Below are positions 32,738 through 41,520 of a stretch of DNA of 64,000 bases, piece by piece (within the stretch, counting starts at the first letter, position 1; each line of letters opens with the position of its first letter). The notes beneath the pieces are model-generated. The model saw only the letters and a list, made by a program, of their open reading frames with translations, did no database searches and was not told the DNA's origin. A program made the position numbers and the translations under genes. The DNA is from JAGNKE01 sp965230245 (GTDB lineage Bacteria > Pseudomonadota > Alphaproteobacteria > Micavibrionales > Micavibrionaceae): the NCBI GenBank assembly GCA_965230245.1, contig OZ246000.1, forward strand, positions 1,426,001 to 1,490,000, written 5' to 3'.

Positions 32738-35542
32738 CTAATGCGCTGCGGCCCAGCTTTGCCCGTGTCCGGCTTCCGCATCCAGTGGTACGGAAAGCTC
32801 TACACCATTGATTTTAAATGAATTTTCCATGACACGGCGGACAATTTCAGTTGTCTTCTCAAGCTCATCCCGCGGTACTTCAAAAATCAATTCGTCATGC
32901 ACCTGCAGCAGCATCTTGGCCTTCAATCCTTCACCCTCCAGAGCCTTCGGCAACCGCGCCATTGCAATCTTCATGATATCCGCTGCCGTCCCCTGCAGAG
33001 GCGCATTAATCGCCTGCCGTTCTGCTCCGCGCACCCGCATAGGGTTCTTATCCTTAATCCCCGGAATAAAGCACTTCCTGCCGAACAGCGTACGCACAAA
33101 ACCGTGTTTCTTGGCTTCGTCCTTGGTGCGCTCCATATATGCTTCGATCTCATGAAATTTAGCCAGATACTTTTTGATAAAGCTACTGGCCTCCCCGACA
33201 TCGCATCCCAACTGTTTAGCTAGTCCGAAACCTGAAATACCGTAGATAATCCCGAAATTAACCGCCTTGGCCTGACGCCGGATTTCCGGAGTAACTTCAT
33301 CCAGTGGCACATCGAAAACCTGCGACGCCGTCAGGCTGTGAATATCGACATCATCTTTGAACGCTTGTTTTAGTGCATCTACCCCCGCCATTTCCGCAGC
33401 CAGCCGCAACTCCACTTGCGAATAGTCAACCGACAGCAACACATGCCCGTCCGACGCGACAAACGCTTCTCGGATTTTGCGACCCTCTTCGGTACGGATT
33501 GGAATATTCTGCAAATTCGGATCGGACGACGCCAGACGCCCCGTACTCGTCCCCGTCATGTGATAGGACGTATGCACGCGGCCCGTCGTGGGATTAATCT
33601 CGTTCTGCAGGGCGTCGGTATAGGTGGATTTAAGCTTCGCTAACCCGCGGTGCTCCAGAATTTTCTGAACAATCTCATGCCCCTCAAGGCTGAGCTTCTC
33701 CAGAACGTCAACCGACGTGCTCCAATCGCCTTTCTTGGTCTTCTTACCACCCTGTAAACCCATCTCGTCAAACAGAACCTCGCCCACCTGTTTAGGAGAG
33801 GCGACATTAAACGGATGCCCCGCCAGCGTGTGAATCTCTTCTTCCAGAACGACAAGCTTCTTGCCGAAATCATCACTCATGGATTTAAGGACACTCGGAT
33901 CAACCTTAATACCCTCAAGCTCCATTTGCGCGATCACCTCGATCAACGGACGTTCGATCGTCTCGTATACCGCCGTCATGCGCTCCCGCGCAATCCGCGG
34001 CTTCAGGATTTTATGCAGCCGCAAAGTCACTTCCGCATCTTCCGCGGCATAATCCAGCGCATCCTTGATCGCAACCTGATCAAACGTGACTTGCGATTTG
34101 CCCTTACCGGCAACCTCCTCGTATTTGATCATCTTATGCCCGTAATACATCTCCGCAAGATTATCAAGCGAATGGCTGTGGCTTGCCCCGTCAAGAACAT
34201 AGGACATCAGCATCGTATCATCACACGGCCCGACATGAACCCCGTGTTTGGCAAAAATCTGCCAGTCATACTTCATGTTATGCGCGACCTTGAGAATTCC
34301 CTCATGCTCCAGCAACGGTTTAAGAAGCGTGAGCGCCTCCTCCATATCCATCTGCGCCAGATCATCATCTGTATCACCAAAAAGATCGCCTGAGACCGTA
34401 TGCCCGACGGGAACATAAACGCCTTTGCCGATCGTATGCGAAAGCGAAATGCCGACCATCTTCGCCTTGGTGGGGGTCAGCGCGGTCGTCTCCGTATCTA
34501 CGGCAATCACGCGTTTTTCCATCGCCTCGGCAATCCATGCCTTCAACGCTTTCGCATCGGTGATTAACGTATACTCATTCTTCTCCGTCGGCGGCAGTTC
34601 CTCTTCTTCGACATGGGCTTCCGCAACCTCTTCGTTGCCGCCATCAGCCTTTTTAACGGGAACGGGATCGCCCCCCAAACGGCGGATAATCGAATTAAAC
34701 GCATGTTTTTCCAAAAACGCCATCAACCCCGGCTTATCGGGATCATGCGTTTTCAGATCATCCAGCGGCACAGGCACAGGCGCATTATCGTCCAGCTTCA
34801 CCAGCTTCTTCGATATCCGCGCATTCTCCGCATTCTCGATCAGCTTCTCGCGGCGCTTCGGCTGTTTGATTTCGCCCGCATGCTCAAGCAATTCTTCAAG
34901 ACTGCCATATTCGTTAATCAGCTGCGCCGCCGTCTTGATACCGATCCCCGGCACGCCCGGTACGTTATCCGTGCTGTCCCCCGCAAGCGCCTGCACATCC
35001 ACCACGCGCTCCGGCCCGACGCCGAATTTCTCATGCACGTCTTTTTCCTCGACCCATTTCCCCTTCATGGGGTCCAGCATCCGCACACCGTCCCCGACCA
35101 ACTGCATCAGGTCTTTATCGGAAGACACAATTACAACCTTCTTGCCCTGCGCCCGCGCCAGTTTCGTATACGCGGCGATCAGATCATCCGCCTCATATCC
35201 TTCCAGCTCGATCGCGGGCAAATCAAACGCCTCCGTCGCATCACGGATTAACGGAAATTGCGGAATCAAATCTTCGGGGGTGTCATCGCGGTTGGCCTTG
35301 TATTCGGGGTAAATCTCATTGCGGAAATTTTCCCGCGCGGCATCGAAAATCACGGCCAGATAGGGCGCATGATAATCCTTGAACATCTTGAGAAGCATAT
35401 TCGTAAACCCGTACACCGCGCTCACGGGCGTACCTTCGGGGTTTGTCATGTCACCGCGCCCCGAATAGGCCAGCGCGAAATAGGCCCGGAAAATAAACCC
35501 CGAGCCATCGACCAGAAATAATTCATCGGTATTGTCACTCAT
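32738..35542 (-). CDS. polA: DNA polymerase I
   Basis: 934 residues with the three parts of a full PolA: 5' nuclease (LVDGSGFIFRAYFAL, YEADDLIAAY, GDSTDNVPGVPGIGIKTAAQL), a 3'-5' exonuclease domain with IAVDTETTALTP and AHNMKYDW (so proofreading residues look intact), and the polymerase with SSDPNLQNIPIRTEEGRKIR, VDYSQVELRLAAEM and QVHDELIFEVP. It acts in Okazaki-fragment processing and repair synthesis, including after the uracil-DNA glycosylase at 4757. Divergent from the pseudouridine synthase gene across 78 bases. Confidence 0.97.
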   Translation of the reverse strand: MSDNTDELFLVDGSGFIFRAYFALAYSGRGDMTNPEGTPVSAVYGFTNMLLKMFKDYHAPYLAVIFDAARENFRNEIYPEYKANRDDTPEDLIPQFPLIRDATEAFDLPAIELEGYEADDLIAAYTKLARAQGKKVVIVSSDKDLMQLVGDGVRMLDPMKGKWVEEKDVHEKFGVGPERVVDVQALAGDSTDNVPGVPGIGIKTAAQLINEYGSLEELLEHAGEIKQPKRREKLIENAENARISKKLVKLDDNAPVPVPLDDLKTHDPDKPGLMAFLEKHAFNSIIRRLGGDPVPVKKADGGNEEVAEAHVEEEELPPTEKNEYTLITDAKALKAWIAEAMEKRVIAVDTETTALTPTKAKMVGISLSHTIGKGVYVPVGHTVSGDLFGDTDDDLAQMDMEEALTLLKPLLEHEGILKVAHNMKYDWQIFAKHGVHVGPCDDTMLMSYVLDGASHSHSLDNLAEMYYGHKMIKYEEVAGKGKSQVTFDQVAIKDALDYAAEDAEVTLRLHKILKPRIARERMTAVYETIERPLIEVIAQMELEGIKVDPSVLKSMSDDFGKKLVVLEEEIHTLAGHPFNVASPKQVGEVLFDEMGLQGGKKTKKGDWSTSVDVLEKLSLEGHEIVQKILEHRGLAKLKSTYTDALQNEINPTTGRVHTSYHMTGTSTGRLASSDPNLQNIPIRTEEGRKIREAFVASDGHVLLSVDYSQVELRLAAEMAGVDALKQAFKDDVDIHSLTASQVFDVPLDEVTPEIRRQAKAVNFGIIYGISGFGLAKQLGCDVGEASSFIKKYLAKFHEIEAYMERTKDEAKKHGFVRTLFGRKCFIPGIKDKNPMRVRGAERQAINAPLQGTAADIMKIAMARLPKALEGEGLKAKMLLQVHDELIFEVPRDELEKTTEIVRRVMENSFKINGVELSVPLDAEAGHGQSWAAAH

Positions 35543-35620
35543 GCACAGTAAATTGAACGAGTCGCATGGACATGTCCAGACACCTCGTGCAGGATATCGC
35601 TGATCTTTACGGGAAAAGAA

Positions 35621-36412
35621 ATGTCATCTGATAAAAATAAAGCCAAACCCCAAACCATCCGCCTTGACCGCCTGCTGGCCAATCTCGGCTACGGCAGCCG
35701 CAAATCCGTCACCAAAATCATCAGGGCAGGGGACGTGACCCTGAACTGCGAAGTCCTCGCAAGCGAAAAAACCGCCGTCGATATCGCCCAGATCAGGGCG
35801 GGGAATCTTCTTCTCGACGGGGAGCCGCTCGACCCGCCCGCACCGATGACGGTCATTCTCAACAAACCCGTCGGCTATACGTCCTCCCACAATGATGCGG
35901 GGCCGATTGTGTTTGACCTGCTGCCTGACCGCTGGCATATGCGAAAACCAAAACTGTCAATCGCCGGACGGCTGGATAAGGACAGCTCGGGCATGCTCCT
36001 GCTCACCGATGACGGGCAGCTCCTGCATAAAATCATCAGCCCCGCGAAACCTGAGAGAAATAAAGAGGGACGTGCGCATATTCAAAAACACTACCGCGTG
36101 CAGCTCCGCGATGCGCTCAAGGGCAATGAAGCAAAAATATTCAAAAGCGGCGAACTTATGTTACGCGCAGAGGATAAACCGCTTCTGCCCGCACAATGGA
36201 CGCAAGGCGGCGAGCGCGAGGGCGTTATGATCCTGAGCGAAGGCCGCAACCGCCAGATCCGCCGCATGTTCGAATCGCTTGGCAACGAGGTGATATCCCT
36301 CCACCGTTTCCAAACGGGCGACCTCCCCCTCGGCACACTCCCCGAAGGCGAATGGAGGATACTGTCAGAGGAAGAAGTGGAAAAAGTTATTCACCACCTG
36401 CCAGAATCCTAA
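35621..36412 (+). CDS. RsuA/RluB-family rRNA pseudouridine synthase
   Basis: 263 residues. An N-terminal S4 RNA-binding domain (RLDRLLANLGYGSRKSVTKIIRAGDVTLN) is followed by the catalytic GRLDKDSSGMLLLTDDG motif, where the Asp of RLD is the nucleophile, and EGRNRQIRRMFESLGNEVISLHR near the end. The family isomerises single uridines in 16S or 23S rRNA; I cannot assign RsuA versus RluB or RluE with certainty. Its end overlaps the end of the convergent TPR gene by 26 bases. Confidence 0.88.
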   Translation: MSSDKNKAKPQTIRLDRLLANLGYGSRKSVTKIIRAGDVTLNCEVLASEKTAVDIAQIRAGNLLLDGEPLDPPAPMTVILNKPVGYTSSHNDAGPIVFDLLPDRWHMRKPKLSIAGRLDKDSSGMLLLTDDGQLLHKIISPAKPERNKEGRAHIQKHYRVQLRDALKGNEAKIFKSGELMLRAEDKPLLPAQWTQGGEREGVMILSEGRNRQIRRMFESLGNEVISLHRFQTGDLPLGTLPEGEWRILSEEEVEKVIHHLPES

Positions 36413-36875
36413 GGGCACGATCACGAATAGCCTCCGCTTCATCCCATCCCGGATTTAATTCAAGAGCACGATTGGCATGTTTGAGGGCATTTTCAATCTT
36501 ACCAGTCTGGATTTCCGCACCGGCAAGAATGGTTAAAGTATCAGAATTTTCTTCTAAAGCATTGGATTGACGACAACAGAAAGCGGCGTCCTCAAAATGC
36601 TCCTGATTATAATGCAAAGATCCAAGAAGTACCCAAGTGACGGCTTTCTTGTCGTCTATATGAAGGCTTTCTTTGTAAGCTGCCTTTGAATCTTCAATAC
36701 GCCCAAGGTCTTCCAAAGCACTAGCTTTTCTTGCCCATAAATACCAGTTGTTAGGCTTAATCTGGATACATTCCTCAAAAAGCCTGAGTGCCTCTTCAAG
36801 TTCACCGCGATCCTCAGCATCACACGCCTGATCCAGAAGCTCTAAAGCCAAATCTCGTTCATTTTTCTCAGACAT
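36387..36875 (-). CDS. Tetratricopeptide-repeat protein
   Basis: 162 residues from ATG 36875, preceded by GGAGTGTGGGG. Four TPR units cover most of it (e.g. GELEEALRLFEECIQIKPNNW, GRIEDSKAAYKESLHID, EHFEDAAFCCRQSNAL, GKIENALKHANRALELNP). No signal peptide or membrane segment, so probably a cytoplasmic scaffold. Partner unknown. The open frame reaches further upstream but that part crosses the terminator at 36891-36922. Confidence 0.82.
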   Translation of the reverse strand: MSEKNERDLALELLDQACDAEDRGELEEALRLFEECIQIKPNNWYLWARKASALEDLGRIEDSKAAYKESLHIDDKKAVTWVLLGSLHYNQEHFEDAAFCCRQSNALEENSDTLTILAGAEIQTGKIENALKHANRALELNPGWDEAEAIRDRALRILAGGE

Positions 36876-36890
36876 CCCCACACTCCACAC

Positions 36891-36922
36891 AAAAAAAGAG
36901 ACCCCGGCAAAAAACTGCGGGG
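36891..36922 (-). terminator. Terminator behind the 45-aa membrane peptide
   Basis: On the minus strand CCCCGCA and TGCCGGGG-type arms (plus-strand CCCCG at 36902-36906, CGGGG at 36918-36922) form a hairpin followed by seven T. It ends a short transcript from the 37.1-kb region before the TPR gene. Confidence 0.75.
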
Positions 36923-36985
36923 CCTTTGAGGTTGGGGTGATAAGCTGACAAACCACCAGAACGGTTCGTCAGCAGCGGGTTGACT

Positions 36986-37123
36986 TTATTTACCGCAATC
37001 GGGACGATCTTGTCTATTCTTTTTTTTCTCGACCCGAACAGGAATTCTTTCTTTGTTGCGAACATGCAAATACTGGGTGCCTATCACCAACGTAACCAGC
37101 AAAATAGCATATCCATAAATCAT
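36986..37123 (-). CDS. Small membrane peptide, 45 aa
   Basis: The minus strand encodes MIYGYAILLVTLVIGTQYLH, a single predicted membrane helix, followed by a strongly basic tail (VRNKERIPVRVEKKKNRQDR) and PDCGK. GAGGG lies 8 bases before the ATG, and a strong terminator stands 64 bases after the stop, so it looks like an independent one-gene unit. It is too short for usual ORF thresholds. No family recognised; small single-span peptides often regulate membrane complexes, but no target can be named. Confidence 0.6.
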   Translation of the reverse strand: MIYGYAILLVTLVIGTQYLHVRNKERIPVRVEKKKNRQDRPDCGK

Positions 37124-37267
37124 TTGAAAAACCCTCAAATATTGGCTCTCTTTGGCGAGAACACTCCTTTTTTGTTTCTAAAAGTATACTAACAGCTTCC
37201 GTTGAATTCTGTCAAAATTTAAAAAGCAAATTTATTAACTTTTTTCGCTTGACAGCGCCGACACCCG

Positions 37268-38089
37268 CTAAAGGATTGATAAAGCGTAAAATGCCACGGC
37301 CGCTGCGTTCGAGACGTTAAGACTTTTGATCGGCCCCGGTACAGGCAAACGGACCAACTCGTCACATTTTTCCTGAATCAATCGCCTGATTCCGTCACCT
37401 TCCGATCCTAGCACAAGCACGATCTTTTGAACATTTTCGCTCGGATCAGGCGGGGCAAGCAAATTCCCGTCCTTGGACGCTTTGGGAAACGACTGCGCAT
37501 TCAACTCGTTAATCGCATATGGCCCACGCTCGTCGAGCCCCAACACATAAAATCCTTCCTCCTGCAAACTCTCGATGGAACGTGCAAGGTTAGTGACATG
37601 CGCCACCGGCACATGCTCAACCGCACCGCAAGCCGTCTTGGCAACAACGCCGTCAAGCTCGGGCGCGAATTTCGATTGCAGAATCATCCCGTCCATGCCG
37701 AATGCACAGGCGCTGCGCATAATCGCACCGACATTATGCGGGTCCGTGACCTTATCCAGCATCACCAGAATGGTACGTTTGCGCGTGGCAGACCGGATAA
37801 TTAAATCATTGAGGTCGCGCTCCTCCAGCGGCGAACACGCAAGCGCTACACCCTGATGCACCGCCCCGCGCGGCAACATCTTCTCCAGCCGCTTTTTATC
37901 GATAATCGTCGGCTCTTGTCGGCGCAAACCCTTGCCGCGTGCTTCAAGCAGCGTCTCCTCGAATCCCTTTGCCGCCTGATCGGTCAGGAATAAAGTATCG
38001 ACCGACCGCTCCTCGTTCAAAAACGCCTCGCGCACGGCATGAAATCCGTATAGGGAAGGGCGGTTGTTCCTGGAGTTGCGGTTTTTCAT
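37268..38089 (-). CDS. rlmB: 23S rRNA (guanosine-2'-O-)-methyltransferase RlmB
   Basis: 273 residues. An N-terminal substrate-binding domain (LYGFHAVREAFLNEERSVDTLFLT) precedes the SPOUT core: VMLDKVTDPHNVGAIMRSACAFG, IVLVLGSEGDGIRRLIQEKCDELVRLPVPG and SLNVSNAAAVAFYAL, which make up the knotted SAM site. It methylates G2251 of 23S rRNA. In alphaproteobacteria rlmB commonly lies next to tRNA-Tyr, as here (divergent, about 118 bases apart). Confidence 0.93.
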   Translation of the reverse strand: MKNRNSRNNRPSLYGFHAVREAFLNEERSVDTLFLTDQAAKGFEETLLEARGKGLRRQEPTIIDKKRLEKMLPRGAVHQGVALACSPLEERDLNDLIIRSATRKRTILVMLDKVTDPHNVGAIMRSACAFGMDGMILQSKFAPELDGVVAKTACGAVEHVPVAHVTNLARSIESLQEEGFYVLGLDERGPYAINELNAQSFPKASKDGNLLAPPDPSENVQKIVLVLGSEGDGIRRLIQEKCDELVRLPVPGPIKSLNVSNAAAVAFYALSIL

Positions 38090-38207
38090 GATTTTTTCCG
38101 TTATTTCACGAAAAAGGACAATTGCACACTTGACATCAAATGCAAAATCTCTTTTCTTCTCTTATCACTATTTCAGACGGGAATGAATTCGAATTTCCGT
38201 TTTGTGT

Positions 38208-38293
38208 GGAGGAGTGGCAGAGCGGTCAAATGCACCTGACTGTAAATCAGGCGTCTTCGGACTACGTTGGTTCAAATCCAGCCTCCTCCACCA
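38208..38293 (+). tRNA. tRNA-Tyr (anticodon GTA)
   Basis: GGAGGAG (38208-38214) pairs with CTCCTCC (38283-38289) as acceptor stem; A is the discriminator and CCA is encoded at 38291-38293. The anticodon stem-loop CTGA-CTGTAAA-TCAG carries GTA. A long variable arm (GCGTCTTCGGACTACG) is as expected for tRNA-Tyr, and GTTGG-TTCAAAT-CCAGC is the T arm. Its 3' end is overlapped by the antisense C terminus of the serine recombinase. Confidence 0.95.
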
Positions 38294-39806
38294 TTTCACT
38301 ATTTACCCCCTTCAACTCCTCTAAAAGCAAGAATGGCTGCGAGATAGCAGCGGTTCGAAATCCTTCGTTTTTCACGTAAGAGAGTTGATCAGCAAATGTA
38401 AGTTTTAGTACAATTCTCTTGTCTTCGTACCGATCTGAACACCACAGTTTATAAGGGTTCGCAAGGAAGTCGAGAGCGGTTCGAAATGTGTCGTCAAAAT
38501 CAGGTAAAGGACGACCGCATTGAGCGATATTTTCAGAGATCGTAATTTTGTCTTCTTCCAGCTTTTTGACTTGATTTTCATAGGCTTTAATTACTGTGTG
38601 ACTGTCGGCCTCAATAATACGTTCTAGGAACTGCTCAACCTTTTTATCTATCTTGCCAAGCTCTAATCTTAGTGTATTTGCTTGCTCAAGGGAGAGCTGT
38701 CCGCGCTCTTCCCATAGCTTTTGGAACATGCCCTTAGCCATATAGAATAAATCTGGCGTGGGTTTAAGCTCTAACAGCAGAGATTCAAACTCTGTCTCTA
38801 TATCTTCCTTACGAATTGATTTCTTGTACTCTGTGCAGGATTTATTGCGGCACAGATAATAGGCGTAGCTTGCGCTTCTGCCTTTTGACCAGTTGGCTGT
38901 TAAGGGCGTTGCACAACACCCGCAAGTTATAAACCCTCTGAGCGGGAAATCTTCGTTTAAATCTTTGCGGGTTGGCGCTTGTGGTTTTTCATTCAGGCGG
39001 TTTTGAATACGTTGCCATATTTCAAAGCTAATCAAGGGCTCATGCTTGGCAGGGTGTAGCGATATGTCCCATTTCTTCACATCAATGTAGCCAGCATATA
39101 GGGAGCGCCTCAGCATGTTTTGTGCAAGTTGGAACGGCACGTTTCCTTCACGATCTCTCGGAAATTCTGGGAAGCTTTCCAAAAAGCGCATTACCTCGCT
39201 CGGTGTTTCAAATCGTCCATGCGCATAGCCTTCCAAAGCTTCCTGAACGATGGAGGCCATAGGCTCATCACGCACCAGCATTTTACCGTGACCACTCACG
39301 CGTTCGTATTTGTATCCCGTTGGCGGATAGAATACCCAATAGCCATTGAGCACACGGGCGCGCATGCGGTTCTTTACTTGCTCGGTGTTCTTTTGGCGAT
39401 GGTGCTGTGAAACACTGGCCAGAAGGTTTTCGACCAATTTGCTATCGGAATCCTCACCGAACTCAATAGACGGGCTTTCCAGCTTACCGCCTGCATCACC
39501 TATGGCGGTACGCAGTTGGATATGTGCTTCTAAGTCTCTGGCAAGGCGGCTGATATCATCAATGATGACAACAGAGTTTTCGTGTTTGTGCTTTTTAAGA
39601 ATTTTGAGCATGGCCTGCATGCCCGGGCGATTGATAAGGCTTCCTGATACGCCCTCATCACGGAAGACTTCGATGACTTGGTATTGCTTGTGATCGGCAT
39701 ATTCACGGCATCTGGTTTCTTGTGAGCCAAGGCCATCGCCTTTTTTAACCTGTTTAACCGAGGATACGCGGGCATAAATGACGGCGGTTTGTTTATGGCT
39801 CTTCAT
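38262..39806 (-). CDS. Large serine recombinase (integrase/resolvase family)
   Basis: 514 residues. The N-terminal resolvase domain opens VIYARVSSVKQVKKGDGLGSQ, with the nucleophile in ARVSS, and contains FRDEGVSGSLINRPGM and VVIIDDISRLARD. A recombinase domain follows (GYKYERVSGHGKM, EALEGYAHGRFETPSEVMRFL), then a zinc ribbon (RGFITCGCCATPLTANWSKG with CRNKSCTEY) and a long coiled coil near 365-430. These catalyse integration or excision of mobile DNA. The last residues EEAGFEPT are encoded antisense to the 3' end of tRNA-Tyr, indicating that the gene was placed there by insertion at the tRNA. Confidence 0.93.
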   Translation of the reverse strand: MKSHKQTAVIYARVSSVKQVKKGDGLGSQETRCREYADHKQYQVIEVFRDEGVSGSLINRPGMQAMLKILKKHKHENSVVIIDDISRLARDLEAHIQLRTAIGDAGGKLESPSIEFGEDSDSKLVENLLASVSQHHRQKNTEQVKNRMRARVLNGYWVFYPPTGYKYERVSGHGKMLVRDEPMASIVQEALEGYAHGRFETPSEVMRFLESFPEFPRDREGNVPFQLAQNMLRRSLYAGYIDVKKWDISLHPAKHEPLISFEIWQRIQNRLNEKPQAPTRKDLNEDFPLRGFITCGCCATPLTANWSKGRSASYAYYLCRNKSCTEYKKSIRKEDIETEFESLLLELKPTPDLFYMAKGMFQKLWEERGQLSLEQANTLRLELGKIDKKVEQFLERIIEADSHTVIKAYENQVKKLEEDKITISENIAQCGRPLPDFDDTFRTALDFLANPYKLWCSDRYEDKRIVLKLTFADQLSYVKNEGFRTAAISQPFLLLEELKGVNSEMVEEAGFEPT

Positions 39807-40057
39807 GGGCGGACTCCTTGCGGCGGCGGATCAATTTCGTTTTGTATCGGATGGGTGGATTCTATCCGCTCTTGTGAATCCTGTCTATCGGCGTTTGAGG
39901 ATTTATCACGCGCCTGCTGGACGGGGTGCTTGCCAAAGGCGCGATCAACAAAGCTCTCCATGATGTGCCAGAGGTCGTGGATGTATTGGATTTTCTGTTC
40001 CCGCGTCATATCCCAATCGTCAATCATGGCGAGGTATTTTTCTATGTCTGGTTTCAT
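39803..40057 (-). CDS. Small protein coupled to the recombinase, 84 aa
   Basis: The start ATG at 40057 opens MKPDIEKYLAMIDDWDMTREQKIQYIHDLWHIMESFVDRAFGKHPVQ, a helical segment, then a polar Gln/Asp/Pro tail. Its stop overlaps the recombinase start by 4 bases. Small proteins of this kind are often found in front of such recombinases in alphaproteobacteria; a role as a recombination factor or promoter of excision is inference only. Confidence 0.7.
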   Translation of the reverse strand: MKPDIEKYLAMIDDWDMTREQKIQYIHDLWHIMESFVDRAFGKHPVQQARDKSSNADRQDSQERIESTHPIQNEIDPPPQGVRP

Positions 40058-40141
40058 GATATCTGCTCCTGCTCGTTACTGCATTCGACAGGTTCAGAAT
40101 ATCATTGCAAGTGCATGCGTACGGGCGAAGCCCGCACAGCA

Positions 40142-40209
40142 AGAGGGATGAAACGGGAGAGCGCAGCATCTCCCTTTCCAAGCGTATTGTATTACAATAC
40201 ACAGCTTGC
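40142..40209 (+). repeat. Inverted repeat, left copy (68 bp)
   Basis: Begins AGAGGGATGAAACGGGAGAG and ends ATACACAGCTTGC. The reverse complement recurs at 41356-41425 with two substitutions and one 2-base insertion. Inside are GGGAGA-8 nt-TCTCCC and a CAAGC...GCTTG hairpin holding a palindromic TGTATTACAATACA-like core. Just upstream is a further hairpin CGGGC-GAA-GCCCG (40122-40134). Confidence 0.9.
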
Positions 40210-40312
40210 CTTTCATCTTAAGTGTGGTTTTTGTAACTAAAAACTGATCAATTCGGTTGTTACATAATTTTTATAAGTGCTAAGATTTTGTACAAGGATA
40301 GGCGTGTAATCC

Positions 40313-41317
40313 ATGACATCATCTGAAAAGAAACTAGAAGAAAGTCTGCCGAAGTCGTTTTTTGAACGGCTTGGTTTTTTACTAGGATGCTCTTTAATTG
40401 TTTTATTTTTTTCTGAATACTTTTTCTTTAATGAAGGTGTAACAGAACATCTTCAGGCTACACTACGATCACCGAAGTTACTGTCACTTAACCTCATTGA
40501 AATGAGCATTTTCTATCTTCTGGCCGTAGCACCAGCCCTTTTGGTTTTATTTTATACGCGCGTATCCTCTATCTGGGGGTTATTTCTAGTCGGAGCTATA
40601 ATAGGATATTTTATTGAAGGGCTTGTTGTTCCAGTGATTTACATGGAACTGCCCATCTCTATTATTTGGACAGCTTTATCATGGCATCCGATCATAGATG
40701 TAGTTTTTGGTCTATGGATATTGCAGTATTGGTTAAGAGAAAAAAGCTTTTCTCTTAATTGCATCATATGCGCTGTAATGGGAATTATATGGGGTATTTG
40801 GTCAACATGGCCTATTGGATATTCATCAGATGCTACTGGCGAAATTTTGACTTTTGTTCCAACCGCAGAATTTACAGCGTTTTTATTTGTAACCACAGGT
40901 ATCTTGTTTGTCGGCAACATTTTAGTTTCTTTGGGGGCTGATAAGCCGTTTGTACCTACTCGTTTAGATTATTCGATTTTTGTGATTACGTCACTCTGCC
41001 TCTTTATATTAATGGCTCTGCAAGTTTCCGTTTTGATTTTAATATTTATTATTGCAGTTAGCCTGTTCTACTTGCCTTTGCACTATGCAAACAAAAAATG
41101 CGACGGAGATAAAAGCTTAGTCATACAGAGCTTTGAGAAGGCTCCGTCCTTTCCCAATCAACTTACAATATGGGCAATGCCAGTAACAGCATCAATAACT
41201 TATTGGCTTATGTCTCAACAGAATTGGCATATTGAATCTTGGGTTGTAACTCTGCCGCTTATGATTTTAGGCTTTGCGTTAGCTGTCATAGCACCGTTCA
41301 AAATACTCCGATCATAA
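40313..41317 (+). CDS. Multi-pass membrane protein between inverted repeats, 334 aa
   Basis: About nine hydrophobic segments are visible (near residues 20-40, 62-80, 85-105, 112-125, 128-138, 150-165, 185-212, 222-256, 288-325). No catalytic motif or family is recognised; it resembles uncharacterised integral membrane proteins in general. It is AT-rich compared with the housekeeping genes. It stands alone between two nearly identical inverted repeats of about 70 bp, suggesting acquisition as a cassette. Confidence 0.75.
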   Translation: MTSSEKKLEESLPKSFFERLGFLLGCSLIVLFFSEYFFFNEGVTEHLQATLRSPKLLSLNLIEMSIFYLLAVAPALLVLFYTRVSSIWGLFLVGAIIGYFIEGLVVPVIYMELPISIIWTALSWHPIIDVVFGLWILQYWLREKSFSLNCIICAVMGIIWGIWSTWPIGYSSDATGEILTFVPTAEFTAFLFVTTGILFVGNILVSLGADKPFVPTRLDYSIFVITSLCLFILMALQVSVLILIFIIAVSLFYLPLHYANKKCDGDKSLVIQSFEKAPSFPNQLTIWAMPVTASITYWLMSQQNWHIESWVVTLPLMILGFALAVIAPFKILRS

Positions 41318-41355
41318 TGATGCTGTAATACTCTACTTTGTTGTTAAGACTGTCC

Positions 41356-41425
41356 GCAAGCTGTGTATTGTAATACACAATACGCTTGGCAAGGGAGACG
41401 CTGCGCTCTCCCGTTTCATCCCTCT
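41356..41425 (-). repeat. Inverted repeat, right copy (70 bp)
   Basis: Reverse complement of the left copy at 40142-40209: 66 of 68 aligned bases agree, with a 2-base insertion (GT) in the palindromic core. The two copies bound a 1.3-kb segment that contains the 334-aa membrane protein gene. Confidence 0.9.
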
Positions 41426-41520
41426 GGCTAATGATGCTGTTTTAACCCCGTACTATTTGGGGTGGTAATTTCAGTAATGCTATCGTAAACTTACAGTGGT
41501 ATTATATCGTTTCGTATCTT

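Noticed and set aside
36980..37192. 70-aa plus-strand frame over the small membrane peptide
   Set aside because: The minus-strand frame has a better ribosome site, a membrane helix and a matching terminator; the plus frame looks like its shadow.
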